Shown in pieces: positions 7,650 through 15,702 of a DNA stretch of 64,000 nucleotides. The position numbers and the translations under genes were made by a program. The stretch comes from CAVSMC01 sp963728935 (GTDB lineage Bacteria; Pseudomonadota; Gammaproteobacteria; Burkholderiales; Casimicrobiaceae), in NCBI GenBank assembly GCA_963728935.1, contig CAVSMC010000002.1, positions 1 through 64,000 on the forward strand, read 5' to 3'. Position 1 is the first letter of the stretch; each line of letters starts with the position of its first letter. Under the pieces are notes generated by a model. That model worked only from the letters and a program-made list of their open reading frames with translations, had not been told where the DNA came from and made no database searches.

Positions 7650-7656
7650 GTTAGGC
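7650..7656 (-). other. attC site 4, upstream core
   Basis: gcctaac on the minus strand is an exact RYYYAAC core. It lies 16 bases after the stop of the MAPEG gene and is separated from its partner core (6636-6630) by about 1 kb of IS sequence. Confidence 0.6.
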
Positions 7657-7672
7657 CGCACTCCGCTTGCTC

Positions 7673-8077
7673 CTAGCGAAGGAGGACACTGCCGAGAAGG
7701 AGGAAGATGCCTGCCGTGGCGACATTCCACGCGAGCGAGCGAACGAGGAAGACACCGAACGCATACAACGGAAGGTACACGAGCCGACCGCCGAAGTACA
7801 ACAGCGCACCCCACTTTGACAGCGCGCCGTATGCGCCAATGACGTGGACCATCAGGACCAGCACTGCGAAGAATGGGAAGGTCTCGAGGAAGTTTGCGAG
7901 AGCGCGTGCGAGCCGCCCGGCCATGCCAGTGAGCGGTGGGAGAGGTTCGTCGCGGGCGCTCGCCGTCCAGCGATAGCCGCGCTGCAGGCTGGCGGAATGC
8001 GAAGCCAGGACGATGTGAACAAAGCCCAAGACGATGGTGAGGCACAGTACACGGAGTTCGAGACTCAACGCCGACAC
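7673..8077 (-). CDS. MAPEG family membrane protein (cassette)
   Basis: A 134-residue protein with four membrane segments and the MAPEG signature regions ALANFLETFPFFAVLVLM and GRLVYLPLYAFGV. Human MAPEG members are glutathione-dependent transferases or leukotriene enzymes; bacterial roles are mostly unknown. It starts with GTG 17 bases after an attC core (8100-8094) and ends just before another, so it is a cassette gene on the inner membrane. Confidence 0.85.
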   Translation of the reverse strand: MSALSLELRVLCLTIVLGFVHIVLASHSASLQRGYRWTASARDEPLPPLTGMAGRLARALANFLETFPFFAVLVLMVHVIGAYGALSKWGALLYFGGRLVYLPLYAFGVFLVRSLAWNVATAGIFLLLGSVLLR

Positions 8078-8093
8078 TCCGTTTCCCTGTGCG

Positions 8094-8173
8094 GCCTAAC
8101 GCTCAAGTTGAGCGGCGCGCCGCCACCGACGGCGACAAGCAAGAAGTCCGTACCGGCGCGTCCGCTCGAATGA
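8094..8173 (-). other. attC site 5, main part
   Basis: On the minus strand the site ends with the perfect core gttaggc (8100-8094). Its inner part resembles attC 1 (ggtggcggcgcgccg). The partner core gcctaac is at 9647-9641, displaced by the IS1111-type element that inserted just inside it. Confidence 0.75.
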
Positions 8174-8264
8174 TGGGATGGACTCCCCCTGATCTTTCGG
8201 CATCATCGTGCCGGCTGGCCTCATGTGGTGTGGGGTGTCAGCGCTCAATCAAGGAGAGTCCGAC

Positions 8265-9356
8265 ATGAATGCTACCGCCGTTGTGCCCGTCGTGGCAGTC
8301 GATGTTGCGAAGTCCGTCTTCCAGCTCGCGGTCGCCGATCAGACTTGGCGCGTCGTCGAGCAACTGCGGCTCAGCCGCACCCAGTTTGAGCGCTGGTTCG
8401 TCAACCGCGCGGTCGGCCTGGTGGTCATGGAAGCCTGCGGCAGTGCCCATCACTGGGCGCGCTGGTTGAGCGGGCTGGGCATCGAGGTGCGGCTGCTGCC
8501 GGCGGCCTACATTCGCGCTTACGTGAAGCGCAACAAGACCGATGCGGCTGATGCCCGCGCGCTGCTCGAAGCCGCGCGCTGCGCCGAGATCACTCCGGTG
8601 AAGATCAAGTCGATCGAGCAGCAGGCGCTGCAGGGACTGCATCGCACGCGCTCGCTGTGGATGGCCACGCGCACCTCGCGCATCAACGCGCTGCGCGGCT
8701 TCTGCCGCGAGTTCGGCATCGTCATCGCGCAGGGCAGTCGTCTCGGCGTCGAGCAGATCGGCCGCGTGCTTGCCGATCCGCGCTCGTCGGTGCCCATGCT
8801 CATCCGCGGCACCATGACGTTGCTCATCGAGGAGATCCGGCTGCTCGAAGTGCGCATCGCCCAGCTCGAAGGCGGGTTGACCGCGCTGGCACGACAATCG
8901 GCGGCGTGCGCCACGCTACTGTCCATTCCCGGCGTCGGCTTGTTGACCGCAACCGCGATGGTCGCTGCCACCAGCGGCGAGGTCAGCCACTTCCGCGATG
9001 CGCGCCACTTCGCCTCCTGGTTCGGGCTCACGCCGAAGGAACATTCGTCGGGCAGCACGCGTCACCTCGGACGCATTTCCAAACGCGGCGACCGCTACCT
9101 GCGCATGCTGCTCACCCACGGCGCGCGTGCACTACTGCGCGCTGCTACGGCCGCGCTGCACAGCGGCAAGAAGATCGATGCTCTGCGTCAATGGGCACTG
9201 ACCGTGCAGACGCGCTCGAACCACAATAAGGCAACCTGTGCACTCGCCAACAAGCTGGCAAGAATCTGCTACGCCACGCTGCGTGACCACCAACCCTACG
9301 GCGCCGCTCGCCTGAACAACAAGATCGCGCACACGGCGTTCGCGCTGCCGGCCTGA
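8265..9356 (+). CDS. IS110/IS1111 family DEDD transposase
   Basis: A 363-residue recombinase starting at ATG 8265, preceded by AAGGAG. The N-terminal RuvC-like domain shows AVDVAKSVFQ, VMEACGSAHHWAR and KRNKTDAADARAL, giving the D-E-D-D residues. The C-terminal Tnp_20-like domain shows SIPGVGLLTATAMVAATSG and ISKRGDRYLRMLLTHGAR. It catalyses guide-directed integration and excision. It appears intact. Confidence 0.93.
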   Translation: MNATAVVPVVAVDVAKSVFQLAVADQTWRVVEQLRLSRTQFERWFVNRAVGLVVMEACGSAHHWARWLSGLGIEVRLLPAAYIRAYVKRNKTDAADARALLEAARCAEITPVKIKSIEQQALQGLHRTRSLWMATRTSRINALRGFCREFGIVIAQGSRLGVEQIGRVLADPRSSVPMLIRGTMTLLIEEIRLLEVRIAQLEGGLTALARQSAACATLLSIPGVGLLTATAMVAATSGEVSHFRDARHFASWFGLTPKEHSSGSTRHLGRISKRGDRYLRMLLTHGARALLRAATAALHSGKKIDALRQWALTVQTRSNHNKATCALANKLARICYATLRDHQPYGAARLNNKIAHTAFALPA

Positions 9357-9619
9357 AAAACACCTCGCCTCCTATTCACCTCACCCCGAGCCTTGCGTAG
9401 AGAATTGATCGCCCATCATGGCCAACCGGGTCGTCCCCACATCGCCTGACGCCGATAACTCTGCCGGCAGCTTCACGCTTGCCGCTTGCAACGATTGGCG
9501 CAGCGCTGTCCGCAGATTCCATGTCGGCACGGGCCACTATGAGCCCACTTCAGATGCCGGATATACGACTGCAGGCTCACCCTTGTTGCCACAACGATCG
9601 ATCAATCTCTTGCTTTGTC
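9357..9619 (+). ncRNA. Candidate seekRNA/bridge RNA region of the IS1111 element
   Basis: This 263-bp stretch between the transposase stop and the right inverted repeat has no convincing gene. IS110-family elements encode a guide RNA in their non-coding end, and in the IS1111 group it lies 3' of the transposase. A gcctgac motif at 9444-9450 resembles an attC core and could be part of a target-recognition loop. The assignment rests on family knowledge and position; no structure was computed. Confidence 0.4.
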
Positions 9620-9640
9620 GGGGGAGTCCATATACGACAG

Positions 9641-9647
9641 GTTAGGC
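9641..9647 (-). other. attC site 5, upstream core
   Basis: gcctaac on the minus strand is an exact RYYYAAC core. It directly flanks the IS1111-type right end, and its partner core is at 8100-8094. Confidence 0.7.
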
Positions 9648-9769
9648 GGCAGTGCAGGACGACCGCGCATCAACCAAGGCCAAGCGAACAGCTGGGCTGC
9701 GCGATAGGGGTGGGGCAACTGAGCCCGCATTCTGCGTCTGCGTAAGGAGTCGCGATGGTTTGCACGAGC

Positions 9770-10486
9770 TCAATATGCAAGTTTCGGCATGAACTGCCCA
9801 CGCCCCTCGGGAGTCATGTCCAGCAGGCCCCAGAGCGCATTTACGGCGTCACCGGATCGATGATGCTGGCCAGGTTCCGACGCGGCCCAAGTGAGTTCAC
9901 TGCCCCAGAAGTGGCGAACCACGCCATTGTCGAGATGAAACACATTGAACATGGTTTCGTCCCAGTTCTTGCGATCGTTCCCGCCGCGAGCCTTTCGTAT
10001 CACGGCGGGCACCTTCGACGAGTCCCCGAAATAGTCGGCGTCGTAGCCGTTACCCGCGGTCGAGAGAAACTCGAGATGATTCCATCCGCGAGCGCGTGCC
10101 CAGGCGATCAGGCGCGCGATTGGTGACTTGGCCACGATAAAGAGTGCTGCGCGCTCGCCGACATGCCTGGCTCCGCCGTTGACCGAGTCGAGCAAGTGCG
10201 TGCACATTGGGCACGGCGCGTCCCGCTCCGGACCGTACATGAAGCTGTAGAGGATCAGCGTTTTGTGGTGGCTAAAGAGCTTCGACATTTCGACCTTCTC
10301 GGGCATGCCGTTGTCGCTGATCCTCTCGAAGACGTAATCCTCGGGTATCTCGCCACCTAGCGGCAGGGCGCGGCGCTGCGCAGCGACGACCTCAATTTGA
10401 CGTCGCAACGCCATTTCCTCGGCAAGCAGCGCGTTTCGCGCCTTGCGGTATTCGGCGCTCTCGTTGGGAAAAGTGAGGTGCGACAT
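9770..10486 (-). CDS. DUF899 thioredoxin-fold protein
   Basis: A 238-residue DUF899 protein, a family with a thioredoxin-like fold. The Cys motif CPMCTHLLDSVNG sits near residue 97, and a tryptophan-rich C-terminal half includes DETMFNVFHLDNGVVRHFWGSE. I start it at ATG 10486 because AGGAG lies six bases upstream; an ATG at 10492 abuts that site. About 120 bp separate the stop from the attC core at 9647, longer than for the other cassettes. It may be the first cassette or the last resident gene. Confidence 0.88.
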   Translation of the reverse strand: MSHLTFPNESAEYRKARNALLAEEMALRRQIEVVAAQRRALPLGGEIPEDYVFERISDNGMPEKVEMSKLFSHHKTLILYSFMYGPERDAPCPMCTHLLDSVNGGARHVGERAALFIVAKSPIARLIAWARARGWNHLEFLSTAGNGYDADYFGDSSKVPAVIRKARGGNDRKNWDETMFNVFHLDNGVVRHFWGSELTWAASEPGQHHRSGDAVNALWGLLDMTPEGRGQFMPKLAY

Positions 10487-10543
10487 CGTCATCTCCTGCT
10501 ACATCGTGGGCGGATTGGTAAATCTGCGCGCTGCGCCCCTGCC

Positions 10544-10569
10544 GTCTAACAATATCTAGAGAACCTAAC
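10544..10569 (-). other. Possible attI-like or attC-end remnant
   Basis: Two core-like heptamers lie close together on the minus strand: gttaggt (10569-10563) and gttagac (10550-10544). Both fit GTTRRRY. They precede the first minus-strand gene of the array, where attI would be expected. No hairpin arms and no integrase gene are visible, so this is tentative. Confidence 0.3.
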
Positions 10570-10868
10570 GACCTGCAAAAAAGTACCCAAATGACGGCAA
10601 GAAAACCGTCGCCGCGACGGACTATTATCGAACGACGCCCGACCGATGGTATTGCCGCTCGCAGGCGACCGTCGTCGGTCCGGTGATCACATCCCACAGG
10701 CGGCCGCGCCGGGCTGCGGCGACAAGTCGCACCGCCGTCGCGGCAGGACTTGCCGCGACTGCCAACCGCCCCTCACAAGCAGCCTAGAGCCCGACGCCAC
10801 GCGGCAGAGAACGACGAAGGCCCGCGAGTCGTGCGACCCGCCGCCTACGATGACCGCAGCACGCTCGC
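10570..10868. other. Intergenic region at array boundary
   Basis: About 300 bases without a convincing gene on either strand. Short GC-rich inverted segments are present (for example around 10690-10770). The bases separate the accessory array from the downstream end of the DUF1254 gene. No integrase fragment was recognised. Confidence 0.5.
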
Positions 10869-12284
10869 TCACGCCTCGTGCCGAATCCCCGGCGCCACCC
10901 ATCGGCCGTCCAGCACTTCCTGCTTCGGCCAGTAGATACGCAGGATCAGATTGAAGCTGCCCTTCGGCGCGGGCAGCCAGTTCCCTTCCTTGGCGGGATC
11001 GGGATTCTGAATATGGATATCGAACGATCCATCCGCATTCGCGCGCAGTTCATCGCTTCGAATGCTGAACCGATTGAGCCGGTTCGCGACGAAGTGCCCG
11101 TTGTCGTCGTAGAGGCTCAGCGACCAGAATCCATCCGCGGGCGGTGCGTTGCCGCGATCGAAATGCAGCACGTACCGGTTGGCGCCATCGAGACGCCGCC
11201 CGCCGCCGTCGAAGCGCGCGCTCATGAAGATCGCATCCTCCGGCGCGTTGACGCCGAGTCCTCGCCATGCGCTGACCGCCCGCTTGCCGTAGTCGGTTCC
11301 CCAGCGGCCGAGGTCGCGGTCGACGGCCCAGCCGTTGCGCACGTCGGCACTGCCGGCGCCCTTTGCCGCGGTGGTGATCGCGTCGAGTGCCGATTTGGCC
11401 CCTTCCTGAACGCTCGTCGCGGCGAGCGCTTCGAGCTTGCCGACGTCGAATGGCTGGCCGGGGACGATGCCGAGCTTCTTGATCTTGTCCACCATCGGCG
11501 CGTCGGCACTCGTCGGCGGGTTCCCCGGAAGCAGCGATGCAAACCGCGTGAAGAACGCCGAAGCGTCCATGTGCGCGACTTGATCGCGCGGGTCCGTCTT
11601 CGCATCGACGGCCGGCGAAGCGGCACTAGCGGCGGCCGCCGGTTTTGCGGCGCGCTTCGACAACGGCGCGAGCTTGAATTGATCCTGGATGCGGCTCGCC
11701 ACGGCATGATCGGATCCGCTGCGCGTTTGGGTGCGACCCAGCAGCAGCGCACTCTCCGTCGGCGAGCGTATCTCCGAGACACCGCCGGGTAATGTGCCCT
11801 TCCAGCGCGGTCCGACAATCGCGAAGTCTTCCTTTCCCGTGCCGGTCGTGCGCTTGCCGATCGATGATGCGACGTTGGTCCACGCGTCGATCAGCGCGAT
11901 GAGGTAATACTCTCCTTTCGTGTCGGGCACCGACAAAACGATCGGCTCCTTCGAGAGATCGATCCAAGCTTGCGAAAACAGAAAGTCGACATTGGGATTG
12001 ACGGTATCGGTCGATGAAGCGTCAGGCACGGTGCGTCGATGCGAGAACGTGTTGACCGATGTCTTCGCGACCTGAATCTGTCGCGTGACGTCCGCGAGCA
12101 CCATCGGATACGCGAAGACGTAAACCTCTGCCGCGAGTCGTTTCAGTTCGGCGTCGATCGTCGGCGCGACGACCTTCGGCGGCTCGACCTTGGGCGCGGG
12201 CGGCGCCTGCGGCTTGTCGCACGCGACGATCGACAGCGCGCTCGACACGACGATGAAAGGCAGCATCCATCGCACAGCTTTCAT
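10869..12284 (-). CDS. DUF1254/DUF1214 lipoprotein
   Basis: A 471-residue protein starting at ATG 12284 with AGGA upstream. The signal ends in a lipobox (SIVAC followed by Asp-Lys), so it is a lipoprotein. The DUF1254 domain (VYVFAYPMVLADVTRQ, TVNPNVDFLFSQAW) is followed by an Ala-rich linker and a DUF1214 domain (RYVLHFDRGNAPPADGFWSL). The family is widespread and uncharacterised, with a jelly-roll-like fold. It is transcribed divergently from the XRE regulator. Confidence 0.88.
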   Translation of the reverse strand: MKAVRWMLPFIVVSSALSIVACDKPQAPPAPKVEPPKVVAPTIDAELKRLAAEVYVFAYPMVLADVTRQIQVAKTSVNTFSHRRTVPDASSTDTVNPNVDFLFSQAWIDLSKEPIVLSVPDTKGEYYLIALIDAWTNVASSIGKRTTGTGKEDFAIVGPRWKGTLPGGVSEIRSPTESALLLGRTQTRSGSDHAVASRIQDQFKLAPLSKRAAKPAAAASAASPAVDAKTDPRDQVAHMDASAFFTRFASLLPGNPPTSADAPMVDKIKKLGIVPGQPFDVGKLEALAATSVQEGAKSALDAITTAAKGAGSADVRNGWAVDRDLGRWGTDYGKRAVSAWRGLGVNAPEDAIFMSARFDGGGRRLDGANRYVLHFDRGNAPPADGFWSLSLYDDNGHFVANRLNRFSIRSDELRANADGSFDIHIQNPDPAKEGNWLPAPKGSFNLILRIYWPKQEVLDGRWVAPGIRHEA

Positions 12285-12440
12285 GGGACAGTCCTTCGCC
12301 GATGAGAGCGCCGATTCTACTGCGCGAACCACCCGTGGCCGCGACCGCCGCGCGCCCCGATCCGCGGGCATTGCATCGATGGCTGCGAAGTCGTAGTATT
12401 TACTTGTGATGTTGTGGACATTGATATTGATGCTTTTGAC

Positions 12441-12692
12441 ATGATCACTGCCGCACAACTTCGCGCGGCACGCGCGTTGGTCGGACTCGACCAGCGCGCG
12501 CTCGCGAAGGCGTCTGGACTATCGCTGCCGACGATCCAGCGAATGGAAGCGAGCGAGGGCATAATCCGCGGTAACGTCGATTCGCTGATGAAGCTCATCG
12601 CAGCGCTCGATGCGACCGGCATCGAATTGATCGGCGAAGGCGCCGTCAGCAACAAGGGCGGCCGTGGCGTTCGCTTGAAGAAGGCGCGCTGA
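12441..12692 (+). CDS. Small XRE-family DNA-binding protein
   Basis: An 83-residue helix-turn-helix protein, starting MITAAQLRAARALVG as is typical for this family; a GTG at 12414 is an alternative. The HTH is RALAKASGLSLPTIQRMEAS. It lies directly upstream of the hyf-like operon in the same direction (50 bp gap) and divergent from the DUF1254 gene. It could regulate either; this is inference. Confidence 0.8.
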   Translation: MITAAQLRAARALVGLDQRALAKASGLSLPTIQRMEASEGIIRGNVDSLMKLIAALDATGIELIGEGAVSNKGGRGVRLKKAR

Positions 12693-12742
12693 GGAGTGGA
12701 CGAGCGCGTGCGGGCGGTGTCGCGACTGGCGAGGCGGTCATC

Positions 12743-14752
12743 ATGCTGACCATCCTGTTGGCGTGCACCGCGGCGCTGATCGCGACGGCAATCGTCGCCA
12801 TCGCCGGGGCGAAACGCGCGGCAACGTCGGGCGTCGTCTACGCGTCGGCGCTGCTCGTCTCGATCGTCGCACTCGTCACCGCGGCATCTTCGCTGCTCGC
12901 GTATGCAGGCGTTCACGAGGCGCTGACGCTTCCCGTCGGCCTGCCGTGGCTCGGCGCGCATTTCCGTCTCGACCCGCTGAGCGCCGCGTTCGCCGTCGTC
13001 GTCAATCTTGGTAGCGCCACCGCGTGCCTGCACGGCCTGGGCGATGGGCGTCACGAACGCGAGCCGGCGCGCGTGCTGCCGTTCTTCTGCGCGTTTCTCG
13101 CCGCGATGAACCTCGTCGTGCTCGCCGACGACGCGTTCACGTTCCTGCTCACGTGGGAGTTCATGTCGTTGAGCTCGTGGGCGCTGGTGATGGCGCACCA
13201 TCTGCATCAGGGCAACGCGCGTGCAGGCTACATCTATCTGTTGATGGCGAGCCTCGGCACGTTGGCGCTGCTGCTCGCGTTCGGCCTGATGGCCGGTCCA
13301 ACCGGCGGTTACGCGTTCGACACGATCCGCGCAAGCGACCTTTCGTTCGCCGTGTCCACCGCGGTGCTCGGATTGGCGCTGCTCGGCGCCGGCTCGAAAG
13401 CCGGCATCGTGCCGTTGCACGTGTGGCTGCCGCTCGCGCATCCGGCGGCGCCGAGCCATGTGTCGGCCTTGATGAGCGGCGTGATGACGAAGGTCGCCGT
13501 CTACGGCTTCGTTCGCATCGTGTTCGATCTGATGGGAGAGCCCGAATGGTGGTGGGGCGCGGTCGTTCTGCTGTTCGGCGGCGCGAGCGCGGTACTCGGC
13601 GTGCTGCACGCGCTGATGGAGCACGATCTGAAACGTCTGCTCGCCTACCACACCGTCGAGAACATCGGCATCATCTTCATCGGCCTCGGGCTCGCGCTCG
13701 CGTTTCGTGCGAACGAAATGACCGCTGCGGCGGCGCTCGCGCTGACGGCGGCGCTGCTGCACGTCTTCAACCACTCGGTGTTCAAGAGCCTGCTGTTCTT
13801 CGGCGCGGGCGCGGTGCTTACGGCGACCGGCGAGCGCGACATGGAGCATCTGGGTGGGCTCATCCATCGGATGCCGCTCACCGCGTTCGCGTTTCTCATC
13901 GGCTCCGCCGCGATCTCGGCGCTGCCGCCGCTCAACGGCTTCGTGTCGGAATGGCTGACGTTCCAGGCGATCCTGCTCTCGCCGCAGCTTCCGCAGTGGC
14001 TGCTGAAGTTCATCGTGCCCGCGACGGGCGGATTGCTCGCGCTGTCGGCGGCGCTCGCCGGCGCGTGCTTCGTCAAGGCGTTCGGCATTACGTTCCTCGG
14101 ACGAGCGAGAACGCCGGTCGCACACGACGCGCAGGAGACCGACCGCTATTCGCTGACGGCGATGTTCGTCCTCGTGGCGCTGTGCATCGTCGCGGGCATC
14201 ATGCCCGGCTATTTCATCGACGCGCTCGCGCCGGTCGCGCAAATGCTCGTCGGCGCGCAACTGCCGAAGCAGAGCGCGCTGACGTGGCTCACGATCGTTC
14301 CGATTGCCGAAGGCCGCAGCTCGTACAACGGACTGCTGCTGTTCGTGCTCATCGCGGTGGCCGCATCGCTCGCGGCGTACGTGATCCATCGTTGGGCGTC
14401 GCACGCGGTGCGCCGCTCGCCGCCGTGGGATTGCGGATTCCCGGACCCGGATCCCGCGACGCAGTACACGGCGGGCAGCTTCGCGCAGCCGATACGCCGC
14501 GTGTTCGGGACGCTCGTCTTCCACGCGCGCGAATCGATCGACATGCCGCCACCCGGCGATTCGCGGCCGGCGCGAATGCACGTCGAGCTGCGCGATCTCA
14601 TCTGGGACGCGCTGTATGCGCCAATTGCGTCGATCGTCGGTACCACCGCCGACGCGCTGAACCGCATGCAGTTCCTCACCATCCGCGGCTACCTGACGCT
14701 GGTGTCGGCTGCGCTGGTCGTACTGCTGGTCGTGCTCGCCGTATGGCAGTGA
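12743..14752 (+). CDS. hyfB: HyfB-like antiporter subunit of Ehr/hydrogenase-4 complex
   Basis: A 669-residue polytopic protein of the complex I NuoL/Mrp antiporter family. Conserved elements are the LLTWEFMSLSSWALV segment, the SKAGIVPLHVWLPLAHPAAP loop, ALMEHDLKRLLAYHTVENIG and the HVFNHSVFKSLLFFGAGAV helix. These form a proton channel in the membrane arm. It is first in a six-gene operon and overlaps hyfC by 10 bases. Confidence 0.9.
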   Translation: MLTILLACTAALIATAIVAIAGAKRAATSGVVYASALLVSIVALVTAASSLLAYAGVHEALTLPVGLPWLGAHFRLDPLSAAFAVVVNLGSATACLHGLGDGRHEREPARVLPFFCAFLAAMNLVVLADDAFTFLLTWEFMSLSSWALVMAHHLHQGNARAGYIYLLMASLGTLALLLAFGLMAGPTGGYAFDTIRASDLSFAVSTAVLGLALLGAGSKAGIVPLHVWLPLAHPAAPSHVSALMSGVMTKVAVYGFVRIVFDLMGEPEWWWGAVVLLFGGASAVLGVLHALMEHDLKRLLAYHTVENIGIIFIGLGLALAFRANEMTAAAALALTAALLHVFNHSVFKSLLFFGAGAVLTATGERDMEHLGGLIHRMPLTAFAFLIGSAAISALPPLNGFVSEWLTFQAILLSPQLPQWLLKFIVPATGGLLALSAALAGACFVKAFGITFLGRARTPVAHDAQETDRYSLTAMFVLVALCIVAGIMPGYFIDALAPVAQMLVGAQLPKQSALTWLTIVPIAEGRSSYNGLLLFVLIAVAASLAAYVIHRWASHAVRRSPPWDCGFPDPDPATQYTAGSFAQPIRRVFGTLVFHARESIDMPPPGDSRPARMHVELRDLIWDALYAPIASIVGTTADALNRMQFLTIRGYLTLVSAALVVLLVVLAVWQ

Positions 14753-15702
14753 TCCTCGACATGCTCGTGCAGCTCGGCCAATTGCTCGCCGTGCTGTTGC
14801 TCGCGCCGCTTCTGACCGGCTACGTGCGCAAGGTGAAGGCGCGACTGCTGCGCCGCCAGGGACCCGACCTCATCCAACCCTACCGCGACCTTCACAAGCT
14901 GCTACGCAAGGAAGTCGTGCTCGCGCACAACGCGTCGTGGGTCTTTCGCGTCGCGCCGTACGTGATCTTCGCGACGACGTGGGTCGCCGCCGCGCTGGTG
15001 CCGACGTTTGCAACGGGCCTCGCGTTCAGCCCGGCCGCCGACCTGATCGCGATCGTCGCGCTGCTCGGCAGCGCGCGCTTCATGCTCGCGTTGGCGGGCC
15101 TCGACGTCGGCACGAGCTTCGGCGGCATCGGCTCGAGCCGCGAAATGATGATCGCCTCGCTCGCCGAGCCGGCGATGCTGCTGATCGCGTTCACGCTGTC
15201 GCTGCTCGCGGGCTCGACGCAGCTCTCCTCGGTCGCGGCGTTCATGCAAGGCGCCGGCGTCGGCCTTCGCGTGTCGCTCGCGATGGCATTGGTCGCGCTG
15301 GTGATGGTCGCGATCGCGGAGAACGCCCGGATCCCGATCGACAATCCTGCGACACACCTCGAGCTCACGATGGTGCACGAGGCGATGATCCTCGAATACT
15401 CGGGACGCCATCTCGCGGTGATCGAGGCGGCGTCGTCGCTGAAGCTGCTGCTCTATCTGTCGCTGATCAACTGCATCTTCCTGCCGTGGGGCGTCGCGGT
15501 CGCCGGTCAGACGATCGGCGCTTACACGATCGGCCTCGGCGTGTACGCGATCAAGCTCGCCGGCGCCGGCTTTCTGCTCGCCACCTTCGAGACGGCCATC
15601 GCCAAGATGCGCGTCTTCCGGGTATCCGACTTCCTCGGTGCGGCGCTGATGCTGGGACTTCTCGCCGCCCTGCTGCTGTTCGTGTCGCGAAGCATCGGAT
15701 GA
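14743..15702 (+). CDS. hyfC: HyfC-like membrane subunit (NuoH family)
   Basis: A 319-residue NuoH/HycD-type subunit starting at ATG 14743 within the hyfB end. The signature GPDLIQPYRDLHKLLRKE and the acidic loop ENARIPIDNPATHLELTMVHEAM are present. This subunit anchors the peripheral arm and helps couple electron transfer to ion movement. It has about eight membrane helices and ends in an ATGA overlap with hyfE. Confidence 0.92.
   Translation: MAVILDMLVQLGQLLAVLLLAPLLTGYVRKVKARLLRRQGPDLIQPYRDLHKLLRKEVVLAHNASWVFRVAPYVIFATTWVAAALVPTFATGLAFSPAADLIAIVALLGSARFMLALAGLDVGTSFGGIGSSREMMIASLAEPAMLLIAFTLSLLAGSTQLSSVAAFMQGAGVGLRVSLAMALVALVMVAIAENARIPIDNPATHLELTMVHEAMILEYSGRHLAVIEAASSLKLLLYLSLINCIFLPWGVAVAGQTIGAYTIGLGVYAIKLAGAGFLLATFETAIAKMRVFRVSDFLGAALMLGLLAALLLFVSRSIG

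Larger units (their letters stand above)
8174..9640 (+). mobile_element. IS1111-type (IS110 family) element inserted in attC
   Basis: Subterminal 12-bp inverted repeats lie at 8178-8189 (atggactccccc) and 9620-9631 (its exact reverse complement), as in the IS1111 group. The element carries one DEDD transposase and sits inside an attC, between the hairpin arm and the gttaggc core. IS1111 relatives that target attC sites are known. No target duplication is seen, as expected for the group. End positions are accurate to a few bases. Confidence 0.85.

Noticed and set aside
3127..9647. Repeated GC-rich sites as a CRISPR array.
   Set aside because: The repeats are imperfect hairpins with conserved 7-bp cores, spaced by whole genes, and no cas genes exist; they fit attC sites.
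10500..12440. Search for an integron integrase next to the cassette array.
   Set aside because: No tyrosine recombinase motif was found on either strand; the genes here are a DUF1254 lipoprotein and an XRE regulator.
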